Assembly (NCBI GenBank): GCA_001701225.1
Contig: DAAQ01000030.1
Span: 121,530 to 185,529 of the forward strand
Reading direction: 5' to 3'
DNA from: Bacteroidales bacterium H5
GTDB lineage: Bacteria; Bacteroidota; Bacteroidia; Bacteroidales; Muribaculaceae
Length of the DNA stretch: 64,000 nucleotides
Shown here: positions 48,302 through 57,847 of the stretch, piece after piece
Layout of the letters: each line of letters opens with the position of its first letter
How positions within the stretch are numbered: the first letter of the stretch is position 1
The notes under the pieces: model-generated
Told to the model about the DNA's origin: nothing
The model's database searches: none
Seen by the model: only the letters and a program-made list of their open reading frames with translations
Program-made: the position numbers and the translations under genes

Positions 48302-49126
48302 ATGGCCAAGTTCATAAACCCATTTACCGATGTCGGATTCAAGAGAATCTTCGGACAGGAAGTGAACAAGGAGATACTTATCTCCTTCCTGAACGCCCTG
48401 CTCGAAGGCGAGAGGTACATAACCGACCTTGAATTCATCGACAAAGAGAAACTTCCCCCCTTCCGGGAAGGGCGCGGACTGATTTATGACATATACTGCT
48501 CAACCGATACGGGAGAACATATCATCGTCGAGATGCAGAACCGCTATCAGACCAATTTCAAGGACAGGGCCGTCTACTATGCATCGACCGACATAGCGTG
48601 GCAAGGTGAACGCGGAGAGGACTGGCACTATCTCCTGACACCAGTCTATGGGGTATATTTCATGAATTTCACATGGAATGGAGAGGCAAGACTGCGCACC
48701 GACGTTGCCCTCGCCGACCTCGAGACAGGCAAACAGTTTTCTGACCGCCTGCGCCTGATATTCCTGCAGCTCCCGCTGATAGAGCTTGAGGAGAAGGATT
48801 GTGACACGGATTTTAAGAAATGGCTTTACGTATTGAAGAATATGCAGACTTTCGACAGAATGCCCTTTGCTGCCCAGAAGGCAGTATTTGAGAAACTCGG
48901 CAGCATTGCCGAAATCGCCACCATGCCCAAACATCAGCGCATGGCCTATGAGGAATCCCTGAGAATATACCGCGACAATATCTCAATAATGGAGACCGAA
49001 AGGGAACAAGGCAGAGAAGAGAAGATGCTCGAAATCATTCACAATATGAGAGCATCCGGACTCGATGATGCCTCTATATCAAAATACACCGGCATATCTC
49101 TTGAGGAGCTCTCGAAAATCGTCTGA
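48302..49126 (+). CDS. Rpn/PD-(D/E)XK family nuclease (putative transposase family)
   Basis: 274 aa. Begins with the family block INPFTDVGFKRIFGQEVNKEILISFL. The nuclease core is DIYCSTDTGEHIIVEMQNR (Asp ... Glu-x-Gln, the EMQ form of the PD-(D/E)XK site), then FKDRAVYYASTDIA. The C-terminal helical tail with REEKMLEIIHNMRASGLD is where Rpn proteins often vary. Rpn enzymes are DNA endonucleases that promote recombination, and some act in phage defence. Single gene under its own operator-bearing promoter; less GC-rich than its neighbours, so probably mobile. Confidence 0.85.
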   Translation: MAKFINPFTDVGFKRIFGQEVNKEILISFLNALLEGERYITDLEFIDKEKLPPFREGRGLIYDIYCSTDTGEHIIVEMQNRYQTNFKDRAVYYASTDIAWQGERGEDWHYLLTPVYGVYFMNFTWNGEARLRTDVALADLETGKQFSDRLRLIFLQLPLIELEEKDCDTDFKKWLYVLKNMQTFDRMPFAAQKAVFEKLGSIAEIATMPKHQRMAYEESLRIYRDNISIMETEREQGREEKMLEIIHNMRASGLDDASISKYTGISLEELSKIV

Positions 49127-49153
49127 AAATATAAAATAGAAACTCATTATCAC

Positions 49154-49948
49154 ATGAACAAGATACTCTCCAAAGAGCGTTTCTCGGAGCACGTGGTCAA
49201 GCTTGTGGTCGAGGCGCCGCTGATAGCGCGCTCGCGCAAGCCGGGCCATTTCGTCATTGTGCGCGTCGGCGAGGGTGGCGAACGCATCCCCCTCACCATT
49301 GCCGACGCCGACCCTGTGGCCGGGACAATAATGCTCGTGGTCCAGGATGTGGGCACCTCCACACACAAGATCGACTCGCTCGAACCTGGCGACAGCTTCA
49401 CCGACATAGTAGGGCCGCTGGGACAGGCTACCCACATAGCCAAGGTCGGCACCGTTGTGTGCTGTGGCGGGGGTGTTGGCGTGGCACCGCTGCTCCCCAT
49501 CGTCAAGGCCATGAAACAGGCCGGAAACCGCGTCATATCCATACTTGCCGCACGCACCAGCGACCTGATAATACTGCAGGAACAGGTGGCCGAATGGAGC
49601 GATGAGGTCATCATCATGACCGACGACGGCTCGGCCGGGGTCAAGGGCCTTGTCACGGCCGGAGTCGAGAGCGTCATAGAGCGCGAGAAGGTAGACCTCG
49701 TGGTGGCCATCGGCCCCGCGGTAATGATGAAATTCGTCGAGCTCACCACCCGCAAGTATGATGTACCCACGATGGTATCGCTCAACACCATCATGGTCGA
49801 CGGCACGGGAATGTGCGGCGCATGCCGTGTCACGGTCGACGGCAAGACAAAGTTCGTCTGCATCGACGGCCCGGAGTTCGACGCCCACAAGGTGGATTTC
49901 GACGAGATGATAATGCGACTCAAATCCTACAACAAGCCAGCCAAATGA
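49154..49948 (+). CDS. NfnA/SudB-like FAD- and 2Fe-2S-binding oxidoreductase subunit
   Basis: 264 aa ferredoxin-NADP+ reductase-like small subunit. The flavin-binding strand reads RIPLTIADADP and the intact nucleotide loop CCGGGVGVAPLLP is near residues 102-114. MTDDGSAGVKG is the second pyridine-nucleotide contact, and the C-terminal iron-sulfur site has C221, C224 and a third Cys before IDGPEFDAH. Pairs with the large subunit encoded directly downstream (four-base overlap) to move electrons between NADH, NADPH and ferredoxin or sulfide/polysulfide. A diverged copy of the pair is at 60233. Confidence 0.88.
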   Translation: MNKILSKERFSEHVVKLVVEAPLIARSRKPGHFVIVRVGEGGERIPLTIADADPVAGTIMLVVQDVGTSTHKIDSLEPGDSFTDIVGPLGQATHIAKVGTVVCCGGGVGVAPLLPIVKAMKQAGNRVISILAARTSDLIILQEQVAEWSDEVIIMTDDGSAGVKGLVTAGVESVIEREKVDLVVAIGPAVMMKFVELTTRKYDVPTMVSLNTIMVDGTGMCGACRVTVDGKTKFVCIDGPEFDAHKVDFDEMIMRLKSYNKPAK

Positions 49949-51414
49949 AAACACCCGACATAGACCGCGACGCCACCTGGCGCGAGGAGCTTCGCAAACA
50001 TAAACCGGTCAAGGAGCGCACCTCCACTCCACGCGTGGTGATGCCGCAGCTTCAGGCGTCTTATCGCGTCACATGCAATGACGAGGTAAACCAGGGCCTC
50101 TCTGCCGAGCAGGCCGTCGTCGAGGCGTCGCGTTGCCTCGACTGTCCCGACCCGCAGTGCGTGACCGGGTGCCCCGTGCAGATACATATTCCCGCGTTTG
50201 TCAAGAACATCGAGCGCGGCGAGTTTGCCGAGGCTGCCCGGGTGCTCCGCATGACATCTGCCCTCCCCGCCGTGTGCGGACGTGTGTGCCCTCAGGAGAA
50301 ACAGTGCGAGTCGCGCTGCATATACAACAAGATGAAGAAAGCCCCCGTGGCTATCGGCTATCTCGAACGCTTCGCCGCCGATTTCGCACGTCTGGCCACA
50401 CACGACGAGCCCGCAAGCGCTCCGGCTCCCGAATCTAACGGAATCAAAGTGGCCGTGATAGGCTCAGGCCCGGCGGGACTATCGTTTGCCGGACAGATGG
50501 CATCGCACGGCTATGCCGTCACCGTCTTCGAGGCCCTGCACGAGATAGGTGGCGTGCTCAAATACGGCATACCCGAGTTCCGCCTGCCCAACTCTGTGGT
50601 CGAGGCTGAGATTGACGCCCTGCGTGCGGCCGGGGTCGGGTTCGTCAAGGACTGCGTGGTGGGCAAGACCCTCTCGTACGACGACCTGCACGAGATGGGA
50701 TTTGACGGCATATTCGTAGGTTCGGGTGCCGGACTGCCACGATTCATGGGGATACCGGGCGAGAACTATATCGGCGTCATGTCGAGCAACGAATACCTGA
50801 CCCGCATCAACCTCATGGGTGCCGGACGGCCCGGCGAGGATACCCCCGTGCTGAAGGGGCACAGCGTGGCCGTGGTCGGCGGCGGAAATACCGCCATGGA
50901 CTCGGTGCGCACCGCGCGCCGTCAGGGTGCCGAGAGGGTCATGATAGTCTACCGCCGCAGCGAGGCCGAGATGCCGGCCCGAATCGAGGAGGTGGAGCAT
51001 GCCAAGGAGGAGGGTGTCGAGTTCATGACACTCTGCAACCCCGTCGAATATCTCGCCGACGAGTCCGGGCGCGTGCGCGCCATGAGGGTACAGCGCATGA
51101 AGCTCGGCGAACCCGACGAATCGGGGCGCCGCTCGCCCGTGCCTATCGAGGGAGCCATCGACGAGATACCCGTCGACATGGTCATTGTCAGCGTGGGCGT
51201 CTCACCCAACCCGCTCATACCCCATTCGTTCAAAGACCTTGAAATTTCACGCCGAGGCACCATCGTGGTCGACGAGGAGACAATGCGCTCGTCGGTCAGC
51301 GACATATATGCCGGAGGTGACATAGTGCGCGGAGGCGCCACAGTAATCCTCGCCATGGGCGACGGACGCCGTGCCGCCGAGGCCATGCACAACGCACTCA
51401 AGAACCGCAAATGA
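49945..51414 (+). CDS. NfnB/SudA/GltD-like NADPH oxidoreductase, large subunit
   Basis: 489 aa from the ATG at 49945, which overlaps the small-subunit stop. N-terminal two [4Fe-4S] clusters: CLDCPDPQCVTGCP and CGRVCPQEKQCESRC. Then an FAD Rossmann motif (VIGSGPAGLSFAG near 170) and an NADP Rossmann motif (VVGGGNTAMDSVR), ending with the flavin strand DIYAGGDIVRGGATV. Often annotated as homotetrameric glutamate synthase; the paired small subunit favours an Nfn/Sud function. Its stop overlaps the next start. Confidence 0.9.
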   Translation: MKTPDIDRDATWREELRKHKPVKERTSTPRVVMPQLQASYRVTCNDEVNQGLSAEQAVVEASRCLDCPDPQCVTGCPVQIHIPAFVKNIERGEFAEAARVLRMTSALPAVCGRVCPQEKQCESRCIYNKMKKAPVAIGYLERFAADFARLATHDEPASAPAPESNGIKVAVIGSGPAGLSFAGQMASHGYAVTVFEALHEIGGVLKYGIPEFRLPNSVVEAEIDALRAAGVGFVKDCVVGKTLSYDDLHEMGFDGIFVGSGAGLPRFMGIPGENYIGVMSSNEYLTRINLMGAGRPGEDTPVLKGHSVAVVGGGNTAMDSVRTARRQGAERVMIVYRRSEAEMPARIEEVEHAKEEGVEFMTLCNPVEYLADESGRVRAMRVQRMKLGEPDESGRRSPVPIEGAIDEIPVDMVIVSVGVSPNPLIPHSFKDLEISRRGTIVVDEETMRSSVSDIYAGGDIVRGGATVILAMGDGRRAAEAMHNALKNRK

Positions 51415-52832
51415 AACTCAGAGAACTCACAATCCTCTCCCTGCTCGCTCTCGCGCCTGCCACAGCCGTGGCCGACGCCGTATATGACGCCGTCCAGGCC
51501 GCTGCCGCATCGCCCCGCAACAGGGCCCTGCAGCGCGCCGCCGGCGATGCACTGAAAGATGCCGGACGATATAAGGAGGCCATCTCGTTCTATCTCAAGG
51601 CCGATAATGCCGGAAACCTCGGAGCTGCCGAAGCCGCCTTCTACATGTACGACTTTGACCGTGCATCCGAGTATCTCGACAAATATCTTGCCAAGCGCAC
51701 CAAAGCCGAGATACAGAAGGACACCGATTTCACCTACCGTCCCGACGGCGAGGCTACCGACTGGACCGAATACCTGTCGAGCCGCATCGACATGGGACGC
51801 TCGATGCTCGACCGTGTGGAGAAGATCCAGGTCATAGACAGCATCAATGTCCCGGCAGACAAATTCTTCAACTACCTGCGCCTGGCCCGCAGCGCCGGAC
51901 GCATCGTGGGCGAGGAGACCCTGAGCCGCCTCGTCGATGACACCACACTCGACCGTCTCGGCCTCACCGACATATCGGGCACGGGCTACATGACCGAGAG
52001 CGGTGAAGATGTGATATGGACCGGCGCGGACGCCGACGGCAACACGCGGATGTTCGAGTCCGTGAGGCTTGCCGACGGCACCTGGGACACCCCCGTGCCA
52101 CTGTTCGACTACGAGACAATCTTCGGCAACGACAACGGCCTCTGGATTTCGGCGCCCTTCCTGATGAACGACGGCGTGACCCTCTATTTCGCAGCCGACG
52201 GCGAGGAGAGCCTCGGAGGCCTCGACATCTTCATATCGCGGCGCGACGGCGACCGGTTCCTCCAGCCCTCCAATATCGGCATGCCCTATAACTCTCCTTT
52301 CAATGACTATCTCTATGCCATAGACGAGCAGACAGGCACCGGGTGGTGGGTCACCGACCGCAACGGCATTCCCGACATGGTGACTGTCTACACATTCATC
52401 CCCCAGGAGCTTCGCATCAACTATCCGGTCGACACTCCCGATCTCGCGGCATACGCCAAGGTCACCTCGATAGCCGCCACCCAGGAGCCCGGCTCCGACC
52501 ACTCGCGCCTGCTCAGGCGCATAGAGTCGCTTGACGAGTCACGGCAGACATCCGATGCCTCGGGCGATTTCGCATTTGCACTTCCCGACGGAAGGATAGT
52601 GCGCCGTCTCAGCGACTTGCGCTCCTCGCTCGCACGTCAGGCCATGCAGGAATATCTCGGTGCCGTCCGCGAGATTGACACCACATCACGACAGCTTGCC
52701 GGACTGCGCGACGCCTATGCCAAGGGAGACCGCTCGCACGACGAGGAGATAATACGCCTTGAAGACCGCCTCGACACCCTGCGCGCATCTCTCACAGAAC
52801 TTTCCAACCACGTCGTCACCTCCGAAGAATGA
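51411..52832 (+). CDS. Exported TPR/TolB-like protein
   Basis: 473 aa. Signal peptide (LALAPATAVA|D), a short TPR-like helical part (about 30-100; KDAGRYKEAISFYLKADNAG), then beta-propeller-type PD40 material (DNGLWISAPFLMNDGVTLYF, GGLDIFISRRDG). The C-terminus is a coiled coil (about 400-465). Periplasmic scaffold or OmpA-associated roles are known for similar Bacteroidetes proteins; no specific function assigned. It starts inside the NfnB-like stop (ATGA) and precedes floA. Confidence 0.65.
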   Translation: MKLRELTILSLLALAPATAVADAVYDAVQAAAASPRNRALQRAAGDALKDAGRYKEAISFYLKADNAGNLGAAEAAFYMYDFDRASEYLDKYLAKRTKAEIQKDTDFTYRPDGEATDWTEYLSSRIDMGRSMLDRVEKIQVIDSINVPADKFFNYLRLARSAGRIVGEETLSRLVDDTTLDRLGLTDISGTGYMTESGEDVIWTGADADGNTRMFESVRLADGTWDTPVPLFDYETIFGNDNGLWISAPFLMNDGVTLYFAADGEESLGGLDIFISRRDGDRFLQPSNIGMPYNSPFNDYLYAIDEQTGTGWWVTDRNGIPDMVTVYTFIPQELRINYPVDTPDLAAYAKVTSIAATQEPGSDHSRLLRRIESLDESRQTSDASGDFAFALPDGRIVRRLSDLRSSLARQAMQEYLGAVREIDTTSRQLAGLRDAYAKGDRSHDEEIIRLEDRLDTLRASLTELSNHVVTSEE

Positions 52833-52845
52833 TGACGCGCCCCTC

Positions 52846-52921
52846 TTTAATCTTTAAACTCTAATCTCTAAACTCCCTCTTTAAACTTTCCTCTTTAATC
52901 TTTAAACTTTAATCTTTAAAC
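52846..52921 (+). repeat. About eleven 7-bp repeats (TTTAATC/TTTAAAC) abutting the floA start
   Basis: Units keep a 7-bp register across 76 nt with one base lost near 52879; some read TCTAATC, TCTAAAC or TTTCCTC. The last four units (52894-52921) are identical to those before dgt and end three bases before the floA ATG. Confidence 0.85.
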
Positions 52922-52924
52922 CCC

Positions 52925-53896
52925 ATGGTACTCACAATCGTGCTGCTATCGGTCGCGTTGTTCGTGGTGCTCTGCATCTTCTTCTACTACGTGCCGTTCT
53001 TCCTGTGGATTTCAGCCCGTGTCAGCGGAGTGCATATCTCGCTGATGCAGCTCTTCCTGATGCGCATACGCAAGGTGCCCGCATCCGTCATCGTACGCGC
53101 GCTCATCGAAGCCCACAAGGCCGGGCTCAACGATGTCAACCGCGATGACCTCGAGGCCCACTATCTGGCCGGAGGCAATGTCGAGAAGGTAGTGCATGCC
53201 CTTGTATCGGCATCCAAGGCAAACATCGACCTCGGCTTCAAGATGGCCACCGCCATCGACCTTGCCGGACGCGACGTGTTCCAGGCCGTCCAGATGTCGG
53301 TCAATCCCAAGGTCATCGAGACCCCCCATGTCACCGCCGTAGCCAAAGACGGCATACAGCTCATAGCCATAGCCCGCGTCACCGTCCGCGCCAACATACG
53401 CCAGCTTGTCGGCGGCGCAGGCGAAGACACCGTACTCGCACGTGTCGGCGAGGGCATCGTGTCGAGCATAGGCTCGTCGGAGAGCCACAAGCAGGTGCTC
53501 GAGAACCCTGACAACATATCCAAACTCGTGCTGCGCAAGGGCCTCGACTCGGGCACAGCCTTCGAGATACTCTCCATCGACATAGCCGACATCGATATAG
53601 GCAAGAACATCGGCGCCGCCCTCCAGATAGACCAGGCCCAGGCTGACAAGAACATAGCCCAGGCCAAGGCCGAGGAACGCCGCGCAATGGCCATCGCACT
53701 CGAACAGGAGATGCGTGCCAAGGCCCAGGAAGCACGCGCCAAGGTCATCGAGGCCGAGGCCGAGCTGCCACGCGCCATGGCCCAGGCATTCCTCTCAGGC
53801 AATCTCGGCATAATGGACTACTACCGCATGAAGAATATGGAGGCCGATACCTCCATGCGTCAGAACATAGCCAATCCTCCCGCATCGACTAAATGA
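52925..53896 (+). CDS. floA: Flotillin-like protein FloA
   Basis: 323 aa SPFH-related scaffold of bacterial membrane microdomains. One N-terminal membrane hairpin (about 3-35; [21 protein letters not shown]), the FloA-specific body with [14 protein letters not shown] and [18 protein letters not shown], and an Ala/Glu-rich coiled coil (about 240-285). The last ~40 residues bear a short tail. No NfeD partner is adjacent. The start follows the heptad repeat; the stop overlaps the next gene by four bases. Confidence 0.93.
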   Translation: MVLTIVLLSVALFVVLCIFFYYVPFFLWISARVSGVHISLMQLFLMRIRKVPASVIVRALIEAHKAGLNDVNRDDLEAHYLAGGNVEKVVHALVSASKANIDLGFKMATAIDLAGRDVFQAVQMSVNPKVIETPHVTAVAKDGIQLIAIARVTVRANIRQLVGGAGEDTVLARVGEGIVSSIGSSESHKQVLENPDNISKLVLRKGLDSGTAFEILSIDIADIDIGKNIGAALQIDQAQADKNIAQAKAEERRAMAIALEQEMRAKAQEARAKVIEAEAELPRAMAQAFLSGNLGIMDYYRMKNMEADTSMRQNIANPPASTK

Positions 53897-54747
53897 CCGA
53901 CCTGAAAGAAATCATATCATCGACCCGCGCCTACAACCTGCACTCGCACACCCAGTTCTGCGACGGACGTGTGCCCATGGCCGTCATGGCCGCGCAGGCT
54001 GTGGCCGACGGGATGCTCCACTACGGCTTCACGCCACATTCTCCCATACCCGACACAATCAGCTCGACCTGCAACATGGCGGCTGCACGTGCGGACGAAT
54101 ATATCGAGGAACTCAACCGCCTCAGGCTGTTCCATGACGGACAGATAAAACTCTACCTCTCTATGGAGATAGACTATCTCGGGTCGAAATGGGGCGCGTC
54201 AAACCCGTATTTCGACACACTTCCGCTCGACTACCGCCTCAGCTCGGTGCATTTCGTACCCGATTTCGACGGCATCGAGATTGATGTCGACGGACGTCCG
54301 TGGCATTTCGCCGAGAAGATGCACACCCACTTTGGCGACGACATCCGCTATGTGGTCGACACATTCTATGCCCGCACCCTCGAGATGATCGAAGCCGGAG
54401 GGTTTGACATGATAGGCCATTTCGACAAGATAGGCTTCAACGCATCCACATTCAGTCCCGGCATAGAGGAGGAACCGTGGTACCGCCGTCACATCGACAA
54501 CGTGATTGACGCCCTGCGTGCCACCGACATCGTGGTCGAGGTCAACACCAAGGCATGGCTCCCCAATCCCGACGCTACACCCGAACAGATAGTCTCACAC
54601 GAGCCGAGACTCTTCCCCTCGCCCGACGTGATAAAGCGTCTTGTCAGCGCAGGAGTCCCGCTTGCCGTAAACTCGGACGCCCACTATCCGCACCGCATCC
54701 GCGCCGGGCGTGACGAAGCATTCGCAATCATCGACAGCATCAGATGA
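53893..54747 (+). CDS. PHP-domain phosphatase (histidinol-phosphatase type)
   Basis: 284 aa PHP-superfamily metal hydrolase. Metal ligands: N-terminal [16 protein letters not shown], the Glu in [17 protein letters not shown] and C-terminal [10 protein letters not shown]. It best fits the HisK/HolPase branch that removes phosphate from histidinol phosphate in histidine synthesis. No his genes are nearby, so the substrate is inferred. Translationally coupled to floA. Confidence 0.8.
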   Translation: MTDLKEIISSTRAYNLHSHTQFCDGRVPMAVMAAQAVADGMLHYGFTPHSPIPDTISSTCNMAAARADEYIEELNRLRLFHDGQIKLYLSMEIDYLGSKWGASNPYFDTLPLDYRLSSVHFVPDFDGIEIDVDGRPWHFAEKMHTHFGDDIRYVVDTFYARTLEMIEAGGFDMIGHFDKIGFNASTFSPGIEEEPWYRRHIDNVIDALRATDIVVEVNTKAWLPNPDATPEQIVSHEPRLFPSPDVIKRLVSAGVPLAVNSDAHYPHRIRAGRDEAFAIIDSIR

Positions 54748-54793
54748 CAAAGAGAGTCCGTTTCCGTCACAACGGATGGGGACTCTCTTTGTC
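54746..54793. terminator. Strong bidirectional terminator
   Basis: GACAAAGAGAGTCC (54746-54759) is perfectly complementary to GGACTCTCTTTGTC (54780-54793), with CCGT/ACGG pairing inside. The stop codon of the PHP gene lies at the left edge. It serves the convergent PHP and fbp genes. Confidence 0.75.
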
Positions 54794-54804
54794 ATAATAT
54801 TATC

Positions 54805-56814
54805 TTACTGTCTGCGGGTGCGGCCTTCCTTGACCATGCCGTGGCGGAAGGCATATAGCAGCTCGGTCAGCTCGTCAATCTGACCTTGGAGAACCTTGCC
54901 CTTGTCGGTGTCGCGCACACAGACACGGCGCGCCGTCTGCTCGACAATCTTTGTGGTGCTCACGATGTCGGTGCCGTTGCTGATAGCCTCCTCGACCGAG
55001 GTGAAAGGCTCATGTTCGACAAGCTCGAAATTGCGCGAATGATATATCAGGGTATATCCGGCGATACCTGTCGTCTTGTGATAGGCCTTGGCAAAGCCGC
55101 CGTCTATCACCATCAGCTTGCCGTTGGCTCGGATGGGGCTCTCACCCTTGCCGGTGCGTACGGGCACATGGCCGTTGATGATATGGCGCTGGTCACCCTC
55201 GACACCGAACTCGTCGAGGATCATGTCGCACACCTTCTCGTCGTCGCGAAGTTTGTAATACCATCCCTTCTCCTCCTTGCGGGCCTCCGGGTCGGCAACG
55301 AAATAGCGCTCGAACGTGGTCATCTTGTCCTTGTCGAACAGCGGCGAGTCCGGCCCGCACCACAGATACCAGTAGTAGTCGCGGGCATACCCCTTCTCGG
55401 CGGCGTCGGCATCGTCGTTGAACGCCGAGCGCAACAGCATCCCTATCCTTGTCATCAGCTCGCGTCCCTTATAGGGAACCCCAAGTATCTCAACCTCCCT
55501 GAGCGTGCCGTCGGCATTGAGCGGCATCGAGGCATGGAAAAGCAGGTTGGAGTTATAGACACCATACATGCAGCCGTGCGAGAACATCAGTTCGGCGTGA
55601 CGGCGCAGGCCGGTGCTGACCGTGAACGAGTGATGCAGCTTCTTCATCATGTGGGCCTCCTCGTGCGTCAGCTTATACGGGTCGGCGGGGTCGATGGTCG
55701 GGAAATTCGTGTCCGTAAGCTCATATTTCTTCCCCCCTATCTCCACCGTACCTGCCGCGAGATCCATTTTGTCGAGCAGGCGCCGGTTCTCCATCTTCCA
55801 CTCGGGATGCGAGGCTATCATGGCCCCCTCGAGCTTGAACTGGATTACGGCTATGGCCTTGTGCATCTTGGCCATGAGGCGCAGGGTCTTCTCGGTGTGG
55901 CTGTTCTCCTCCTGGAGACACGTGGGGGTGAACCCCTTGCACTCGTCGTCGGCGTATGCCTCCATGGCGAATGTGGCCAGCGGCAGCAGGTTTATGCCAT
56001 ATCCGTCCTCGAGTGTGGCGAGGTTAGAATATCTCAGCGACACACGTATCACGTTGGCTATGCAGCAGTCGTTTCCGGCAGCCGCACCCATCCACAGCAC
56101 GTCGTGATTGCCCCATTGGATGTCCCACGTGCCGTAGTCCTTGAGGGTATCCATGATGATATGGGCACCCGGGCCGCGGTCGTATATGTCGCCGAGTATG
56201 TGGAGCTGGTCTATCGACAGCTTCTGGATGACATTGCACAGGGCCACGATGAAATCCTCGGCCTGCCCTGTCGAGATGATGGTCTCGATGATGCGGTTGA
56301 AATATGCGGCCTTGTCATAGTCTGAGGTCGACTCGTGCATCAGCTCCTCTATGATATACGCGAACTCGCGCGGCAGGGCCTTACGCACCTTCGAGCGTGT
56401 ATATTTTGACGACACGCTCTGGCATACCCTGACCAGCTTGTGCAGCGTGATGCCGTAGAAATCCTCGAGGTCGGCCTCTGTCGACCGTATCACCTGCAGC
56501 TTCTCCTCGGGATAATATATGAGCGCGCAGAGCTGACGTATCTCGCTCTCGCGCATCGACGTGCCGAACAGTTCGGTCACCTTGCGTTTGATATTGCCCG
56601 AGGCATTCTTGAGCAGGTGGCGGAAAGCCTCGTGCTCGCCATGCAGGTCGGCCACAAAATGCTCTGTGCCTTTTGGCAGGTTGAGTATGGCCTCGAGATT
56701 TATTATCTCGGTGCTTGCTGCGCTGATATCAGGAAAGGTCTGTGACAGGAGCTCGAGTATGCGGCGGTCGTTCTCGACCTTGGCGGGAGTCACTGCCGAG
56801 GTATGAAGAGTCAT
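54805..56814 (-). CDS. fbp: Class III fructose-1,6-bisphosphatase
   Basis: 669 aa gluconeogenic enzyme of the calcineurin-like metallophosphatase fold. Motifs: VADLHGEHEAF, GDIYDRGPGAH, WGNHDVLWMGAAAGN, ASHPEWK and NGHVPVRTGKGE. Length matches the class III family of Bacteroidetes and Firmicutes. The frame opens at 56901, but the ATG at 56814 (MTLHTSAVTPAKVENDR) is downstream of the -7 box at 56848-56841 and is preferred. Single-gene unit. Confidence 0.93.
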   Translation of the reverse strand: MTLHTSAVTPAKVENDRRILELLSQTFPDISAASTEIINLEAILNLPKGTEHFVADLHGEHEAFRHLLKNASGNIKRKVTELFGTSMRESEIRQLCALIYYPEEKLQVIRSTEADLEDFYGITLHKLVRVCQSVSSKYTRSKVRKALPREFAYIIEELMHESTSDYDKAAYFNRIIETIISTGQAEDFIVALCNVIQKLSIDQLHILGDIYDRGPGAHIIMDTLKDYGTWDIQWGNHDVLWMGAAAGNDCCIANVIRVSLRYSNLATLEDGYGINLLPLATFAMEAYADDECKGFTPTCLQEENSHTEKTLRLMAKMHKAIAVIQFKLEGAMIASHPEWKMENRRLLDKMDLAAGTVEIGGKKYELTDTNFPTIDPADPYKLTHEEAHMMKKLHHSFTVSTGLRRHAELMFSHGCMYGVYNSNLLFHASMPLNADGTLREVEILGVPYKGRELMTRIGMLLRSAFNDDADAAEKGYARDYYWYLWCGPDSPLFDKDKMTTFERYFVADPEARKEEKGWYYKLRDDEKVCDMILDEFGVEGDQRHIINGHVPVRTGKGESPIRANGKLMVIDGGFAKAYHKTTGIAGYTLIYHSRNFELVEHEPFTSVEEAISNGTDIVSTTKIVEQTARRVCVRDTDKGKVLQGQIDELTELLYAFRHGMVKEGRTRRQ

Positions 56815-56840
56815 AACAGGATTCTGTGATGTTGGAGACG

Positions 56841-56848
56841 CAAATATA
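56841..56848 (-). promoter_or_regulatory. -7 box for fbp
   Basis: Minus strand TATATTTG, exact match, 26 nt before the fbp ATG at 56814. Confidence 0.5.
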
Positions 56849-56939
56849 GTGAGAATTTGGTTACGATATGTTAAAAATACATTAAAATTCACTTCCACCA
56901 CCCCTCCATGCTTTTTTTACAAAGTTTTAGCAGATGAAA

Positions 56940-56971
56940 TTTGATTGCTAATGTTAATTTGAGTAATTTTG
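56940..56971 (+). promoter_or_regulatory. Promoter of the uronate operon
   Basis: TTTG (56940-56943), 20 nt, TAATTTTG (56964-56971). A full match, leaving a leader of about 60 nt before kduD. Confidence 0.65.
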
Positions 56972-57038
56972 CCGATAAACTCATATTTCTCCTTAAATAG
57001 AATATCATCGAATATCCTTACAACTAACAGATAATATC

Positions 57039-57833
57039 ATGGTAAATTTCTCACTTGAAGGCAAAGTTGCCCTCGTCACCGGTGCGGCCTACGGCATCGG
57101 TCTCGCCATCGCCCAGGCATTCGCTGAAGCCGGCGCGAAGATTGTGTTCAACTGCTCGCGTCAGGAGACCGTAGAGCGCGGACTCAAGGCATACAAGGAG
57201 CTCGGCATCGACGCCAAAGGCTATCTGTGCGACGTGACAGACGAGGCAGCCGTCAAGGCTATGGTGGCAGACATCGAGGCCACCGTCGGCACCATCGACA
57301 TCCTTGTAAACAATGCCGGCATCATCAAGCGCATCCCCATGGAGGAGATGGCAGTCGAGGATTTCCGCCGCGTCGTCGACGTAGACCTCATAGCCCCCTA
57401 CATCTGCGCCAAGGCCGTAATTCCCGGCATGATCAAGAAGGGCCACGGCAAAATCATCAACATCTGCTCTATGATGAGCGAGCTCGGCCGCGAGACCGTC
57501 AGCGCATACGCAGCCGCCAAGGGTGGCCTCAAGATGCTCACACGCAACATCTGCTCGGAATACGGCGAGCACAACATCCAGTGCAACGGCATCGGCCCGG
57601 GCTACATCGCCACAGACCAGACCGCACCCCTGCGCGAGCGTCAGCCCGACGGGTCGCGTCATCCCTTCGACTCGTTCATCATCTCAAAGACTCCCGCCGC
57701 ACGCTGGGGCACCCCCGAGGACCTCATGGGCCCGGCAGTCTTCCTGGCCTCCGACGCATCCAATTTCGTCAACGGCCACGTGCTCTATGTCGACGGCGGT
57801 ATCCTCGCCTATATCGGTAAGCAGCCCAAATAA
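57039..57833 (+). CDS. kduD: SDR oxidoreductase, 2-dehydro-3-deoxy-D-gluconate 5-dehydrogenase (KduD) type
   Basis: 264 aa classical short-chain dehydrogenase: coenzyme motif TGAAYGIG (15-22), NNAG near 92, catalytic Ser144, Tyr157 and Lys161 (SAYAAAKGG), C-terminal GHVLYVDGGI. Similar proteins are labelled gluconate 5-dehydrogenase, but the operon with kduI and kdgK points to reduction of 2,5-diketo-3-deoxygluconate (DKII) to KDG. First gene of the uronate operon. Confidence 0.85.
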   Translation: MVNFSLEGKVALVTGAAYGIGLAIAQAFAEAGAKIVFNCSRQETVERGLKAYKELGIDAKGYLCDVTDEAAVKAMVADIEATVGTIDILVNNAGIIKRIPMEEMAVEDFRRVVDVDLIAPYICAKAVIPGMIKKGHGKIINICSMMSELGRETVSAYAAAKGGLKMLTRNICSEYGEHNIQCNGIGPGYIATDQTAPLRERQPDGSRHPFDSFIISKTPAARWGTPEDLMGPAVFLASDASNFVNGHVLYVDGGILAYIGKQPK

Positions 57834-57847
57834 TCAGGACTGACCCC

